This document shows positions 44,140 to 53,930 of a stretch of DNA of 64,000 nt, piece by piece. The notes below the pieces were generated by a model that was not told the DNA's origin, did not search any database, and worked only from the letters and a program-made list of their open reading frames with translations. Source of the DNA: Propionibacteriaceae bacterium (GTDB lineage Bacteria; Actinomycetota; Actinomycetes; Propionibacteriales; Propionibacteriaceae). Each line of letters begins with the position of its first letter. Positions within the stretch are counted from its first letter, which is position 1. The position numbers and the translations under genes are program-made. The DNA lies in assembly GCA_016717345.1 (NCBI GenBank), contig JADKFR010000004.1:301563-365562 (forward strand). The letters are read 5' to 3'.

Positions 44140-45995
44140 TGGCTCGGCCCCTGGACTGGTTCTTCCACCCCGGCGCGGCGAGGCGCCGGCGGATGCGGAG
44201 GATCCCGCTGTCTCCCTCGGTGGGGCGGTTGCGGGCGATGCTGCTGGCGGTGGCGGTGGTGTTCTCCCTCGCTGCCGGGCGGGCGATCCAGGTGCAGGCC
44301 ATCGATGCCACCGATGTTGCCGCGCAGGCCGCCGACCAGATCACCGTGGCCCATGACATTCCGGCATTCCGGGGCGAGATCCTCGACCGCAACGGCGAAG
44401 TGCTGGTCTTCACCGAAGCCACCGTGACAGTGATCGCCGACCCCGAGATGATCCGCACCAACGGCAAGTTCGATCAACCCATGACCACCAAGGACGCGCA
44501 GGTGGCGGCCACTGCGGCAGACCGCATCGCCGCCCTTCTGGTCGCCCACCTCGGTGGTGACCTGGAGGCCTACCGCACATCCCTCACCAGGGCGGGCAGC
44601 CGCTATGCGATCGTGGCGCGCAACGTGTCGGCAGCCACCTTCAGCGCCGTGTCGGCCGCGCTTCGCAAGGATGATCTGATCGGCCTCTACAAGGAGAGCG
44701 CGCCTACCCGCCGGTACCCCAATGGCACGCTGGCGGCCAACATCCTGGGGTTCGTGGACGAGAAGGGCAAGGGCGCTGCCGGTCTGGAGTACGTCCTCAA
44801 CGCCACCCTGTCAGGAACCCCGGGCCGCGAGGAGTACGAGACCTCCCCGAACGGGAAGATCCCGATGGGCACCAACGTGCTGACTCCGGCCAAGAATGGG
44901 CAGGACTACCGACTCACGATTGACGCCGGCCTCCAGTGGCAGGCCGAGCAGGTCCTGGCCGAACGGGTACGCGTCTCCAAGGGCGCCTCGGGAGTGGTCG
45001 TGGTGATGAACATCAAGACCGGCGAGATCCTGGCCCTGGCCAACTTCCCCTCCTTCGACCCCAACGACTACGGGTCCTACGACACCATGGACCTCCAGAA
45101 CCGCGCCGTCACCGATGCCTACACCCCCGGCAGCGTCCAGAAGGTGCTGACCTTCGCGGCCCTGCTCGATGCCGGGCTGGTCAAGGCCACCGACCTCATC
45201 GAGATCCCTTCCCGCGTCCGGTCGGGGGATCAGTGGATCACCGACGCCTTTCCCCACACCGACGACCCCGAGGTGATGTACGTCCGCGGCATCATCGCCC
45301 GCTCGTCCAACATCGGCGCGATTCTCGAAGCCCGGAAGTTGGACAGCAATCGGCTGCGTGACTACCTGCTGTCCTTCGGGCTGGGGGCAAAGACCGGCAT
45401 CGGCCTGCCGGGTGAGAGTGCGGGGCAATTGCCTGGCGCGAACATGCCCGGTTACAGCCGCGACGGCGTCGCTTTCGGTGGCAGCGCCCTCGCCGTGACC
45501 GCCATCCAGGAGGCCGCCGCCATCGCCGCCGTCACCAACGGCGGGGTCTACAACGCCCCCCACATCCTCGCTTCGACAACCACGGCGGACGGCTCCGAGC
45601 AGCCCCTCACCACGGCTCAGCCCCGGCGGGTGATTTCGGCCCAGGCGTCGAAGGAAGTCGTGTCGATGATGGAGTCGATGGTGGCGTTCAACGCCGCGAA
45701 GGGGTCGAAGACCTTCACTGTCGATGGCTACCGGACCGGTGCCAAGACCGGAACCTCCAAGAAGTTCGACAAAGCCTGCGGCTGCTTCAAGGGCTTGGTG
45801 ACCTCCACCATCGGCGTGGGACCGGTCGAGGATCCCCAGCTCCTCACCTACGTGGTTGTGGACAATCCCCAGCGTGGAGGCTCCGGGACGGCGGTGGCCG
45901 CCCCCGCCTATCGCGACATCATGGCGCTGGCGCTGTCCCGCTACGGTGTCGCCCCGTCGAAGTCCACGTCGCCGAGTCTGCCTGTCTACCCCTGA
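44136..45995 (+). CDS. ftsI: Penicillin-binding protein 2B/3 (FtsI), septal transpeptidase
   Basis: 619 residues. A basic N-terminus and one membrane helix (about residues 30-48) precede the pedestal domain and the transpeptidase. Active-site motifs are Ser333-Val-Gln-Lys (SxxK), Ser390-Ser-Asn (SxN) and Lys537-Thr-Gly-Thr (KTG). It cross-links septal peptidoglycan with FtsW. No PASTA domains follow. ATG 44136 overlaps the ftsL stop; a second ATG follows at 44139. A promoter for murE lies just after its stop. Confidence 0.95.
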   Translation: MMARPLDWFFHPGAARRRRMRRIPLSPSVGRLRAMLLAVAVVFSLAAGRAIQVQAIDATDVAAQAADQITVAHDIPAFRGEILDRNGEVLVFTEATVTVIADPEMIRTNGKFDQPMTTKDAQVAATAADRIAALLVAHLGGDLEAYRTSLTRAGSRYAIVARNVSAATFSAVSAALRKDDLIGLYKESAPTRRYPNGTLAANILGFVDEKGKGAAGLEYVLNATLSGTPGREEYETSPNGKIPMGTNVLTPAKNGQDYRLTIDAGLQWQAEQVLAERVRVSKGASGVVVVMNIKTGEILALANFPSFDPNDYGSYDTMDLQNRAVTDAYTPGSVQKVLTFAALLDAGLVKATDLIEIPSRVRSGDQWITDAFPHTDDPEVMYVRGIIARSSNIGAILEARKLDSNRLRDYLLSFGLGAKTGIGLPGESAGQLPGANMPGYSRDGVAFGGSALAVTAIQEAAAIAAVTNGGVYNAPHILASTTTADGSEQPLTTAQPRRVISAQASKEVVSMMESMVAFNAAKGSKTFTVDGYRTGAKTGTSKKFDKACGCFKGLVTSTIGVGPVEDPQLLTYVVVDNPQRGGSGTAVAAPAYRDIMALALSRYGVAPSKSTSPSLPVYP

Positions 45996-46003
45996 TCCGG
46001 CCC

Positions 46004-46009
46004 TAGAGT
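46004..46009 (+). promoter_or_regulatory. -10 element before murE, leaderless arrangement
   Basis: TAGAGT followed by 6 nt and the murE ATG at 46016. The 20-nt gap between ftsI and murE is one of the few non-overlapping junctions in the cluster and has no ribosome binding site, which supports a second, internal promoter. Confidence 0.48.
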
Positions 46010-46015
46010 TCCCCC

Positions 46016-47551
46016 ATGACCGTGCTGCCCTCGCTGCCGCGCCCGGTGTCGACCGCCGGTGTCCCGCTGGGTGACGTCGTCCCCGGTGCGCCCTTGATCG
46101 TGGCCACCGGCGTCAGTCTCGATTCGCGTCGGCTGGTGCCGGGTGACCTGTACGCCGCCCTGCCGGGCGCGAGCACCCACGGTGCCCGGTTTGCGGCGCT
46201 GGCCGTGTCGGGTGGCGCGGTGGCAGTGCTGACCGATCCCGCGGGGGCTGCGGAACTGCACGGGCTGGGCGTTCCCGTGATCCAAGTGCCCGATCCGCGG
46301 TCGGAGGCCGCGCGGGTGGCTGCGGCGGTGTACGGACACCCCGCGGATCGCCTGGCGATGTTCGGTATCACCGGGACGACCGGCAAGACCAGTACCACCT
46401 GCCTGGTGGAAGCCGGACTCTCCGCTGCCGGGATGGTCACCGGGACGATCGGAACGCTCGGCTTCCGACTGGCGGGGGAGCCGCTGGTGTCTGATCGCTC
46501 GACCATCACCACGCCGGAGGCACCCGACCTCCAGGCCCTGCTGGCGGTCATGCTCGAACGCGGAGCCACAGCGGTCGCCATGGAGGTCTCTTCGCACGCG
46601 CTCGACCAGCACCGGGTCGACGGGATCACGTTCGATGTGGCGGCTTTCACCAATCTCGGCCAGGACCACCTCGACTACCACGGCGACCTGGAGTCCTACT
46701 TCGAGGCAAAATCCCGGCTGTTCCTCGGCGGACAGACGCGCGAAGCGGTCATCAGCATCGACGATCCCTGGGGCCGGCGGCTGGTCACCATGATCGAGGC
46801 GGACGGCCAGGCCCGCGTCCACACCACCGGCAGCGACCCGGCCGCGGACTATCGGGTGGTCTCGTGCGCCCTCGACGCGGCGGGACGCAGCCGCGTCCGC
46901 CTGGCGACCCCGGCGCGTGAGGTGGGTTTCGAACTCGGCATGCTCGGCAGCTTCAACGTCACCAATGCGGTCACCGCGGTCGCCATGCTCGACCAGGGCT
47001 CGGTCGACCTGGACGCCGCGCTGTCCGGGCTGGCGGGGGCCGTCGTCCCTGGGCGGATGGAGCGCGTCCCGCTCGCCGGTGACGCCCCGAACGTCGTCGT
47101 CGACTTCGCGCACACCCCCGAGGCGGTCGCGGCGGCCCTCTCGGCGCTCCCGGCGGGACGGCGGATCGCGGTACTCGGTTGCGGTGGCGACCGGGACGCG
47201 GGCAAGCGCGGCCCGATGGGTGCCGCTGCGGCCAGGTTCGCCGATCTGGTCGTGGTCACCGATGACAACCCCCGAGGTGAGGACCCGGCCGCCATCCGGC
47301 AGGCCGTCCTGGCTGGTGCCCGCGCTGCGGCCTCCCGTTCCGGGGCCGAGGTGATCGACGGCGGTGACCGGCGCAGTGCCATCCGGACGGCCCTGCGGGC
47401 GGCCCGGCCCGGGGAGTGGATCGCGATCCTGGGAAAGGGTCATGAGCAGGGCCAGGAGATCGGGGGCGTGGTCAGCCCCTTCAGTGACGTGGTGGTGGCC
47501 TGCGAGGAATGGCAGGCTGCCAACGGAGGTGGGGAGCAATGGATCAGTTGA
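46016..47551 (+). CDS. murE: UDP-MurNAc-tripeptide synthetase
   Basis: 511 residues. ATP-binding GITGTTGKTSTT begins at about residue 117; NLGQDHLDYHGDLESYFEAK is a Mur ligase signature. DNPR at about residues 417-420 (TDDNPRGEDPAAI) is the motif of enzymes adding diaminopimelate and not lysine, so the peptidoglycan stem is predicted to contain DAP; the isomer cannot be told. Overlaps murF by 13 nt. Confidence 0.95.
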   Translation: MTVLPSLPRPVSTAGVPLGDVVPGAPLIVATGVSLDSRRLVPGDLYAALPGASTHGARFAALAVSGGAVAVLTDPAGAAELHGLGVPVIQVPDPRSEAARVAAAVYGHPADRLAMFGITGTTGKTSTTCLVEAGLSAAGMVTGTIGTLGFRLAGEPLVSDRSTITTPEAPDLQALLAVMLERGATAVAMEVSSHALDQHRVDGITFDVAAFTNLGQDHLDYHGDLESYFEAKSRLFLGGQTREAVISIDDPWGRRLVTMIEADGQARVHTTGSDPAADYRVVSCALDAAGRSRVRLATPAREVGFELGMLGSFNVTNAVTAVAMLDQGSVDLDAALSGLAGAVVPGRMERVPLAGDAPNVVVDFAHTPEAVAAALSALPAGRRIAVLGCGGDRDAGKRGPMGAAAARFADLVVVTDDNPRGEDPAAIRQAVLAGARAAASRSGAEVIDGGDRRSAIRTALRAARPGEWIAILGKGHEQGQEIGGVVSPFSDVVVACEEWQAANGGGEQWIS

Positions 47552-48974
47552 CGGCATCGGAACTGGCGGACCTGGTGGGCGGTCGGCTGGTGGGGGGCCC
47601 TGCGGTCATTGTCGGTCCTGACGTGGTGATCGATTCCCGCCTGGCAACCCCCGGGGCGCTGTTCCTGGCGCTGCCCGGCGAACGCAGCGACGGGCACGAT
47701 TTCGTGGCCGCCGCGGTGGCAGCCGGGGCGTCCGCGGTGCTGGTCACCCGGCCGGTGGACACCCCGGCCGCCCAGGTCGTGGTCGACGACACGACCCAGG
47801 CCCTGGGTCGGCTGGCCACGGCGGTCGTCGCGCGCGCCCGTCTCCGCGGGCTGGTGTGCGTCGGCATTACCGGCTCGTCGGGCAAGACCAGCACCAAGGA
47901 TCTCCTGGCCGCTGTGCTGCGCGCCGGTGGTGTCACCGTCGCACCCCAGGGCTCGTTCAACAACGAGATCGGCGTCCCTTTGACCGCGTGCGGTGTGGAT
48001 GTTCACACCCGTTTCCTAGTCGCCGAAATGGGCGCCCGCGGTCAGGGCCACGTCGCGCACCTGTGTCGCATCGTGCCTCCCGACGTGGGGGTCGAGTTGA
48101 ATGTCGGCCACGCCCACCTTGGAGAGTTCGGTTCGGTGGGGGCCATCGCGCAGGCCAAGGGAGAACTCGTCGAGGCCCTGGCACCGGACGGCTGGGCGGT
48201 GCTGAACGCCGACGATCCCCTCGTCCTGGCGATGGCGGGGCGCACTGAGGCTCGGGTGGCCACCTTCTCGGTCCGGGGCGAGCCCGAGAGCGGGGAGTTG
48301 CGCGTCTGGGCCGAGAACATCAGTGCCGATGCCTGGCAGCGCCACTCCTTCGTGATGCATGCCGCCGGCATCTCCCGGGCCGATGCCGCCGTCACCCTGC
48401 AGGTCTCGGGGGCGCACCAGGTCGGCAATGCGCTGGCCGCCGCGACCGTCGGCCTGATCGAGGGCTTGGACGCCGCGGCGGTGGCCGGCGCCCTCAGCGA
48501 GGCGCCGGCCGCGTCCCGGTGGCGTATGGAGATCCTGCAGCGCGGTGACGGGGCGTTGGTCGTCAACGACGCCTACAACGCCAATCCAGACTCGATGCGG
48601 GCTGCGCTGACAGCGCTGGCCGGTATGCGTCGTCCCTCCGGTCGGCTGGTCGCCGTGCTGGGGGACATGCTCGAACTCGGCATCGAGGCTGCCGCCCAAC
48701 ACCAGGCCGTGGGAGAGCTCGCCGCCCAGTTGGGGTGGACGACGTGATCGCGGTGGGTGAGTTCGCGTCCGACCTGGTGGCCGGGGCACGACGCGGCGGT
48801 GCGGAAGCCGTGGCCGTCCCCAGCCGGGAGGCCGCCTTCGAAGCAGCCCTGGGATTGGTGTCACCGCAGGATGTCGTGCTGGTCAAGGCTTCGCGGGGGC
48901 TAGCGTTGGAATCGGTAGCCGAGCGGCTGGCGTCCGGCGTCGCGGCAGGGCACGGGGAAGGGGCCACCGCATGA
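47539..48974 (+). CDS. murF: UDP-MurNAc-tripeptide--D-Ala-D-Ala ligase (frame broken near 48733)
   Basis: MDQLTASELADLVGGRLVGG starts it, GITGSSGKTSTKDLLAAVLR is the P-loop, and NDAYNANPDSMRAALTALAG is the C-terminal signature. At 48732-48735 one G of a run is missing, so the open frame ends early (AAQLGWTT). The next frame continues VDDVIAVGEFASDLVAGARR and LVKASRGLALESVAERL, ending at 48974 in a four-base overlap with mraY. Restored length is about 478 residues. Essential gene, homopolymer context: probable base error. Confidence 0.92.
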
Positions 48975-50038
48975 GGACGATTCTGCTGGCCGGCGGTGTG
49001 GCGATGCTCGGGACCCTGCTGGGTACTCGCTTCGCGATCCGCTTCCTGGTCGGACGTGGCTACGGGCAGTTCATCCGGGACGACGGCCCCACCAGCCATC
49101 ACACCAAACGTGGCACTCCCACCATGGGTGGCATCGTCATCATCGTCAGCGTGCTGGTCGCGTATCTGATCGCGCACCTGGCCACCTGGACGCCGCCGAC
49201 GGCCAGCGGGCTGCTGGCCCTGGGGTTGTTCGCCGGGCTGGGGGTGGTCGGGCTGATCGATGACTGGATCAAGATCTCGCAGGCCAGGTCGCTCGGGCTG
49301 CACAGCTACGCCAAGCTGGCCCTGCAGACCGGCGTCGCCGTGATCTTCGGCATTCTCGCGTTCCAGTTCCCCGACCGGCGCGGGCTCACCCCGGCAAGCC
49401 AGGCGGTCTCGTTCCTGCGCGACCTGCCCTGGCTCCAGCTGCCGATCTGGCTCGCGGTGATCTGGATCGTCTTCATCGTGCTGTCCTGGTCCAACGCCGC
49501 GAACCTGACCGACGGCCTCGACGGCTTGGCCAGCGGCGCCGCCGCGGTGGTCTTCGCCGCGTACACCATCGTCAACCTGTGGCAGTACAACCAGTCTTGT
49601 GCCTGGGCCGACCCGGGTCCCCAGTGCTATGAGGTGCGCAACCCGCACGATCTGGCAGTGGTCTCGATCGCGTTGGCGGCCGCCTGCTTCGGCTTCCTGT
49701 GGTGGAACGCGAGTCCGGCCAAGATCTTCATGGGCGACACCGGTTCCCTGTCGATCGGGGGCGCGTTCGCAGCCATCTCCATCCTGACGCGCACCGAATT
49801 GCTGATGATCATCATGGCCGGGCTGTTCGTCACCATCACCATGTCGGTCGTGCTGCAGGTCGGGTGGTTCAAGCTCAGCAAGGGGAAACGGCTCTTCAAG
49901 ATGGCGCCCTTACAGCACCACTTCGAGTTGCTCGGCTGGAAGGAGGTCACCATCGTGATTCGGTTCTGGATCATCTGCGGCCTCTGTGTCGCCCTCGGAC
50001 TGGGCATCTTCTACGCCGAATGGACCGTCGGCCTGTGA
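48971..50038 (+). CDS. mraY: Phospho-MurNAc-pentapeptide transferase
   Basis: 355 residues, ten membrane helices. DDGPTSHHTKRGTPTMGGIV, LIDDWIK, NLTDGLDGLASGAAAVV and KIFMGDTGSLSIGG are the MraY signature loops holding the Mg and UDP site. It makes lipid I from UDP-MurNAc-pentapeptide and undecaprenyl phosphate. Four-base overlaps on both sides. Confidence 0.97.
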   Translation: MRTILLAGGVAMLGTLLGTRFAIRFLVGRGYGQFIRDDGPTSHHTKRGTPTMGGIVIIVSVLVAYLIAHLATWTPPTASGLLALGLFAGLGVVGLIDDWIKISQARSLGLHSYAKLALQTGVAVIFGILAFQFPDRRGLTPASQAVSFLRDLPWLQLPIWLAVIWIVFIVLSWSNAANLTDGLDGLASGAAAVVFAAYTIVNLWQYNQSCAWADPGPQCYEVRNPHDLAVVSIALAAACFGFLWWNASPAKIFMGDTGSLSIGGAFAAISILTRTELLMIIMAGLFVTITMSVVLQVGWFKLSKGKRLFKMAPLQHHFELLGWKEVTIVIRFWIICGLCVALGLGIFYAEWTVGL

Positions 50039-51531
50039 GCGGGGGGAACGCGGCCTCCTGGTTGGGAGGCGCCAACCGCCTGTCGCCCTGGCGGCAGGCC
50101 ACCGTGGTGGTCGCCGGACTGGGGGCCTCCGGCTTCGCGGCGGCGGACGGGCTGCTCGACCTCGGTGCCCGCGTGGTCGTTCTGGACGCGTCGGAGTCGG
50201 CGACCAATCGCGAGAAGGCGACCGTGCTGGAAATGTTGGACGCCTCCGTCCGGCTCGGTCCGGGTGTCACCGACACCCTGCCCCCGGACGTCGACCTGGT
50301 GGTCACCTCGCCCGGCTGGCTGCCCTCCTCGCCGCTGTTGCGGCAGGCGGCGCTGCGCGGGATCCCGATCTGGGGAGAGGTCGAGCTCGCGTGGCGGATG
50401 AGCCAACCGGATCGGGAGGTGCCCTGGCTGGCCGTGACCGGCACCAACGGGAAGACCACCACCGTGGGAATGGTGGAGTCCATGCTGACCGCGGCGGGGC
50501 TGACCACGGCGGCTGTCGGCAACGTCGGGCGGCCGATCGTGGAAGCGGTGCTCGATGACGTGGCCTACGACGTGCTGGCGGTCGAACTGTCGAGCTTCCA
50601 ACTCCATTGGACGAACAGCTTGTCGCTGCATTCGGCAGCTGTGCTGAACCTGGCACCCGATCACCTGGAGTGGTACGCCGACCCCGCCGGGTGGCCCCCG
50701 GGGGCGAGTGGTGCGATGGCCGCCTATGCGGCGGACAAGGCCAGGATCTACGAACGGGTTCGTCACTCCTGCGTCTACAACGTCGCCGACCCGGCCACCG
50801 AAGAGATGGTCGTCGAGGCCGACGTCGTCGAGGGTGCCCGGGCGATCGGCTTCACCACCGGCATCCCCGGCCCGTCGATGCTCGGGGTGGTCGACGACCT
50901 GCTGGTGGACCGGGCCTTCATCGCCCAGCGCCGGGACTCGGCCGTCGAACTCGCGAAGGTCTCGGACGTGAAGCCGGCGGCTCCCCACAACATCGAGAAC
51001 GCGCTCGCTGCGGCGGCGCTGGTCCGGTCGTTCGGGGTTCCCCCGCAGGCGGTCGCCGAGGGCCTGCGTCGCTTGCAGCTCGGTGACCATCGCATCCAGA
51101 CCATTGCCGAGCGGGCCGGCGTCCGCTACATCGACGATTCCAAGGCCACCAACCCGCACGCCGCGGCGGCCTCCTTGCGAGCCTTCGATTCGGTGGTCTG
51201 GATCGCCGGTGGTCAGGCCAAAGGAACCAGCTTCGATGATCTCGTGCGCGACTACGCCCCCCGACTCCGGGGGGTGGCATTGCTGGGAGTCGACCGTCTG
51301 GTGATCGCGGAGGCGCTGGCTCGACACGCACCGCACCTCCCGACCTTCGTGGTCGACTCCGGCGAAGATGGGGCGATGGCGGCAGCAGTGGAGTGGGCGT
51401 CGACCCTGGCCGAGGCCGGGGACGTCGTGCTGCTCGCACCCGGCTGCGCCAGCAAGGACATGTACCGCGATTACGCAGCCCGGGGGGACGCGTTCGCGGC
51501 CGCCGTGGCAGCCCTGGATCGACAACGATAG
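50035..51531 (+). CDS. murD: UDP-MurNAc-L-alanine--D-glutamate ligase
   Basis: 498 residues. A Rossmann-like N-terminal domain (VVVAGLGASGFAAADGLLDL) binds UDP-MurNAc-Ala; the P-loop is VTGTNGKTTTVGMVE; the C-terminal domain has DDSKATNPHAAAASL and LLAPGCASKDMYRDYAARGD. It adds D-Glu in the cytoplasm. GTG 50035 overlaps the mraY stop by four bases; the frame is open further upstream but antiphase to mraY. Confidence 0.95.
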   Translation: MSGGNAASWLGGANRLSPWRQATVVVAGLGASGFAAADGLLDLGARVVVLDASESATNREKATVLEMLDASVRLGPGVTDTLPPDVDLVVTSPGWLPSSPLLRQAALRGIPIWGEVELAWRMSQPDREVPWLAVTGTNGKTTTVGMVESMLTAAGLTTAAVGNVGRPIVEAVLDDVAYDVLAVELSSFQLHWTNSLSLHSAAVLNLAPDHLEWYADPAGWPPGASGAMAAYAADKARIYERVRHSCVYNVADPATEEMVVEADVVEGARAIGFTTGIPGPSMLGVVDDLLVDRAFIAQRRDSAVELAKVSDVKPAAPHNIENALAAAALVRSFGVPPQAVAEGLRRLQLGDHRIQTIAERAGVRYIDDSKATNPHAAAASLRAFDSVVWIAGGQAKGTSFDDLVRDYAPRLRGVALLGVDRLVIAEALARHAPHLPTFVVDSGEDGAMAAAVEWASTLAEAGDVVLLAPGCASKDMYRDYAARGDAFAAAVAALDRQR

Positions 51532-51544
51532 GAGGCCGGAGCCG

Positions 51545-52834
51545 GTGGCGATCCTTACTTCCCCACGTTCGCTGGATCGCAACGGACCCCCCTCGTCCCC
51601 GCCTGCTGCGGGGGGACGACGGCGGAGTCTCGTGGTCGAATGGTTGGGCCACCCCCAGGCGAGCTACTTCCTGGTGTTGGTGCCGACGCTGCTGCTGCTC
51701 GCCCTGGGCAGCATGATGGTGCTGTCCGCCTCGAGCGTCTACGCGTTCGTGAAGTTCGGCGACGCCTACTACTTCGTCAAGCGGCATGTCGTCTTCCTGC
51801 TGCTCGGGGGACTCGCCGCCTGGTACCTGGGGCGTTCCAGCCCCCGCCGCCTGAAGATCATCGGGTGGGGTGCCCTGGCGTTCGCCTTCATCATGCAGCT
51901 GCTGACGTTCACCAGTCTGGGCTTTGCCAAGAACGGGAACCGCAACTGGGTGGACATCGGCTTCGGCCTTGGCCGGGTGCAGCCCTCGGAGTTCGCGAAG
52001 CTCGCCATCGTGCTGTGGGGAGCGGCCATCCTGGCGAGCAAGCACAAGCTGCTCGATCGTCCCAAGCACCTGCTGGTCCCCTTCGTCCCGGTGTCGCTGC
52101 TTCTGATCGGCCTGGTCATCCTGCAGCGCGACCTGGGAACCGGAATGGTGTTGGGTGCCATCGTGGTCGCGGTGCTGTGGTTCGTCGGCGCTCCCTGGCG
52201 GCTGCTCGGCGCGATGCTGGGTTCGGTGGGCGTCGTCGTTGCTGCCCTGGTCGCCACCAGCGCCAGCCGAATGGGCCGCATCCTGGGCTTCCTGAACCAG
52301 GACCTCGACCCACTCGGGGTGAACCATCAGCCCATCAAGGCGATGTTCGCCCTCGCTTCGGGAGGATGGTGGGGCCTTGGGCTGGGGGCCAGCCGTCAGA
52401 AGTGGGGCGGCCTGGTCGAATCCCACACCGACTACGTGCTGGCGGTGATCGGCGAGGAACTCGGCCTCGTCGGGACGCTGCTGGTGCTGGCGCTCTTCCT
52501 GACCCTTGGCTACGCGGGATTCCGGGTGGCGATGCGGTCCGACATCCGGTTCTGTCGCTACGCCTCCGCCGGGGTCACCTCCTGGCTGATGATCCAGACC
52601 CTGGTCAACATCGGCGTCGTGCTGCGGATGATCCCGGTTCTCGGGGTGCCGCTGCCGCTGCTGTCCTACGGCGGTTCGGCGCTGCTTGCCAACTTGTGCG
52701 GAATCGGCATCCTGCTCGCCTGCGCCCGGCAGGAGCCCCAGGCGCGCACGTTTGCGACCCGTCGGCGCCGCCGTCAGCGGAAGGCGAAGGTGTCCACGAT
52801 CGTCCCCGCCGAGATGGGTACCCTGAGACGGTGA
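51545..52834 (+). CDS. ftsW: Septal peptidoglycan polymerase FtsW
   Basis: 429 residues, SEDS family with ten membrane helices. FAKNGNRNWVDIGFGLGRVQ, PSEFAKLAIVLW, ILQRDLGTGMVLGAIV, VESHTDYVLAVIGEELGLVG and GVPLPLLSYGGSALLANLCG are SEDS signatures, including the catalytic Asp region ahead of helix 7. Polymerises lipid II with FtsI as partner. GTG 51545 has AGGAGG 9 nt upstream. The cytoplasmic ends are Arg/Lys-rich. Overlaps murG by four bases. Confidence 0.96.
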   Translation: MAILTSPRSLDRNGPPSSPPAAGGRRRSLVVEWLGHPQASYFLVLVPTLLLLALGSMMVLSASSVYAFVKFGDAYYFVKRHVVFLLLGGLAAWYLGRSSPRRLKIIGWGALAFAFIMQLLTFTSLGFAKNGNRNWVDIGFGLGRVQPSEFAKLAIVLWGAAILASKHKLLDRPKHLLVPFVPVSLLLIGLVILQRDLGTGMVLGAIVVAVLWFVGAPWRLLGAMLGSVGVVVAALVATSASRMGRILGFLNQDLDPLGVNHQPIKAMFALASGGWWGLGLGASRQKWGGLVESHTDYVLAVIGEELGLVGTLLVLALFLTLGYAGFRVAMRSDIRFCRYASAGVTSWLMIQTLVNIGVVLRMIPVLGVPLPLLSYGGSALLANLCGIGILLACARQEPQARTFATRRRRRQRKAKVSTIVPAEMGTLRR

Positions 52835-53928
52835 ACATCGTTCTGGCCGGCGGTGGGACGGCAGGGCACACCTCTCCGCTGATCGCGACCGCCCAGCAGC
52901 TGCAGGAACTCGCCCCCGATTCGGCGTTGCTGTGCGTCGGGACGCCGAAAGGTCTGGAGACCCGCGTCATCCCTGAGGCCGGCCTGGAACTGGCGCTGAT
53001 TCCCCCGGTGCCCCTGCCCCGGCGCCTGACGCCCGAGCTGCTCGCCGTCCCGGGCCGGCTGTTCGATGCCGTCCGGCAGGCCCGCGGGATCCTGCGGAGG
53101 CACTCCGCTGACGTGGTGATCGGATTCGGCGGCTATGTGTCCCTGCCGGTCTACCTCGCGGCCCAGCGGCTCAAGGTGCCCATCGTGCTGCACGAGCAGA
53201 ATGCCGTCCCCGGCCTGGCCAACCGGATCGCGGCGCGGTTCGCCTCGGTGGTCGGCGTCACCTTCCCCCAGACGCGGCTACCACGGGCGGTGCCGCTGGG
53301 CCTGCCGATGCGGACGGCGATCGCCGCCCTTGATCGCCCCTCCGCGCGTCCAGGATCCAGGGCCGCCCTCGGATTCGACGCCGAGGTTCCGGTCGTGCTC
53401 GTGAGCGGGGGCTCGCAGGGCGCCCGGAGCATCAACCAGGCGCTCGCGACGGCCCTGCCCGAACTGCTGGCCGCCGGGATCAACGTGTTGCACGTGCTCG
53501 GCCCGGCGAACCTGACGCCCGATATCGTCGAGCGGCGTGACCCCGCCACCGGTGCGAAGTACCTGCCGTTGGCCTACGTGGACGCCATGGAGCAGGCCTA
53601 CGCCGCCGCGGACCTGATGGTGGGTCGCTCGGGCGCCGGGACGGTGATGGAGACGGCCATGGTGGGGTTGCCCACCATCTTCGTCCCGCTGCCGCACGGC
53701 AACGGTGAGCAGGCGCGCAACGCCGACTTCCTGCTGGCCGCCGAGGCGGCCGTGCTGGTGGCCGACGCCGACCTGTCGGGACCCCGGCTGGTTCGGGAGG
53801 TGCAGTCCCTGATCGGTGATTCCGAGCGGCTCGCCGCGATGGGTGAACGCTGTCGTGCCCTCGTCCCTGCCGGCGCTGCGCGGGCACTGGCGGAACTGGC
53901 GCTCGGAGCCGCCCGGAAGGATCGCTGA
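52831..53928 (+). CDS. murG: UDP-GlcNAc transferase MurG
   Basis: 365 residues. MNIVLAGGGTAGHTSPLIAT is the glycine-rich loop; HEQNAVPGLANRIAARF, VSGGSQGARSINQALATALP and GRSGAGTVMETAMVGLPTIF complete the family-28 glycosyltransferase motifs. It makes lipid II at the inner face of the membrane. GTG 52831 overlaps the ftsW stop; only this start gives the conserved N-terminus. Confidence 0.96.
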   Translation: MNIVLAGGGTAGHTSPLIATAQQLQELAPDSALLCVGTPKGLETRVIPEAGLELALIPPVPLPRRLTPELLAVPGRLFDAVRQARGILRRHSADVVIGFGGYVSLPVYLAAQRLKVPIVLHEQNAVPGLANRIAARFASVVGVTFPQTRLPRAVPLGLPMRTAIAALDRPSARPGSRAALGFDAEVPVVLVSGGSQGARSINQALATALPELLAAGINVLHVLGPANLTPDIVERRDPATGAKYLPLAYVDAMEQAYAAADLMVGRSGAGTVMETAMVGLPTIFVPLPHGNGEQARNADFLLAAEAAVLVADADLSGPRLVREVQSLIGDSERLAAMGERCRALVPAGAARALAELALGAARKDR

Positions 53929-53930
53929 CC

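Noticed and set aside
45986..47557. 523-codon minus-strand open frame opposite murE
   Set aside because: Antisense shadow; murE has its P-loop and DNPR motifs on the plus strand.
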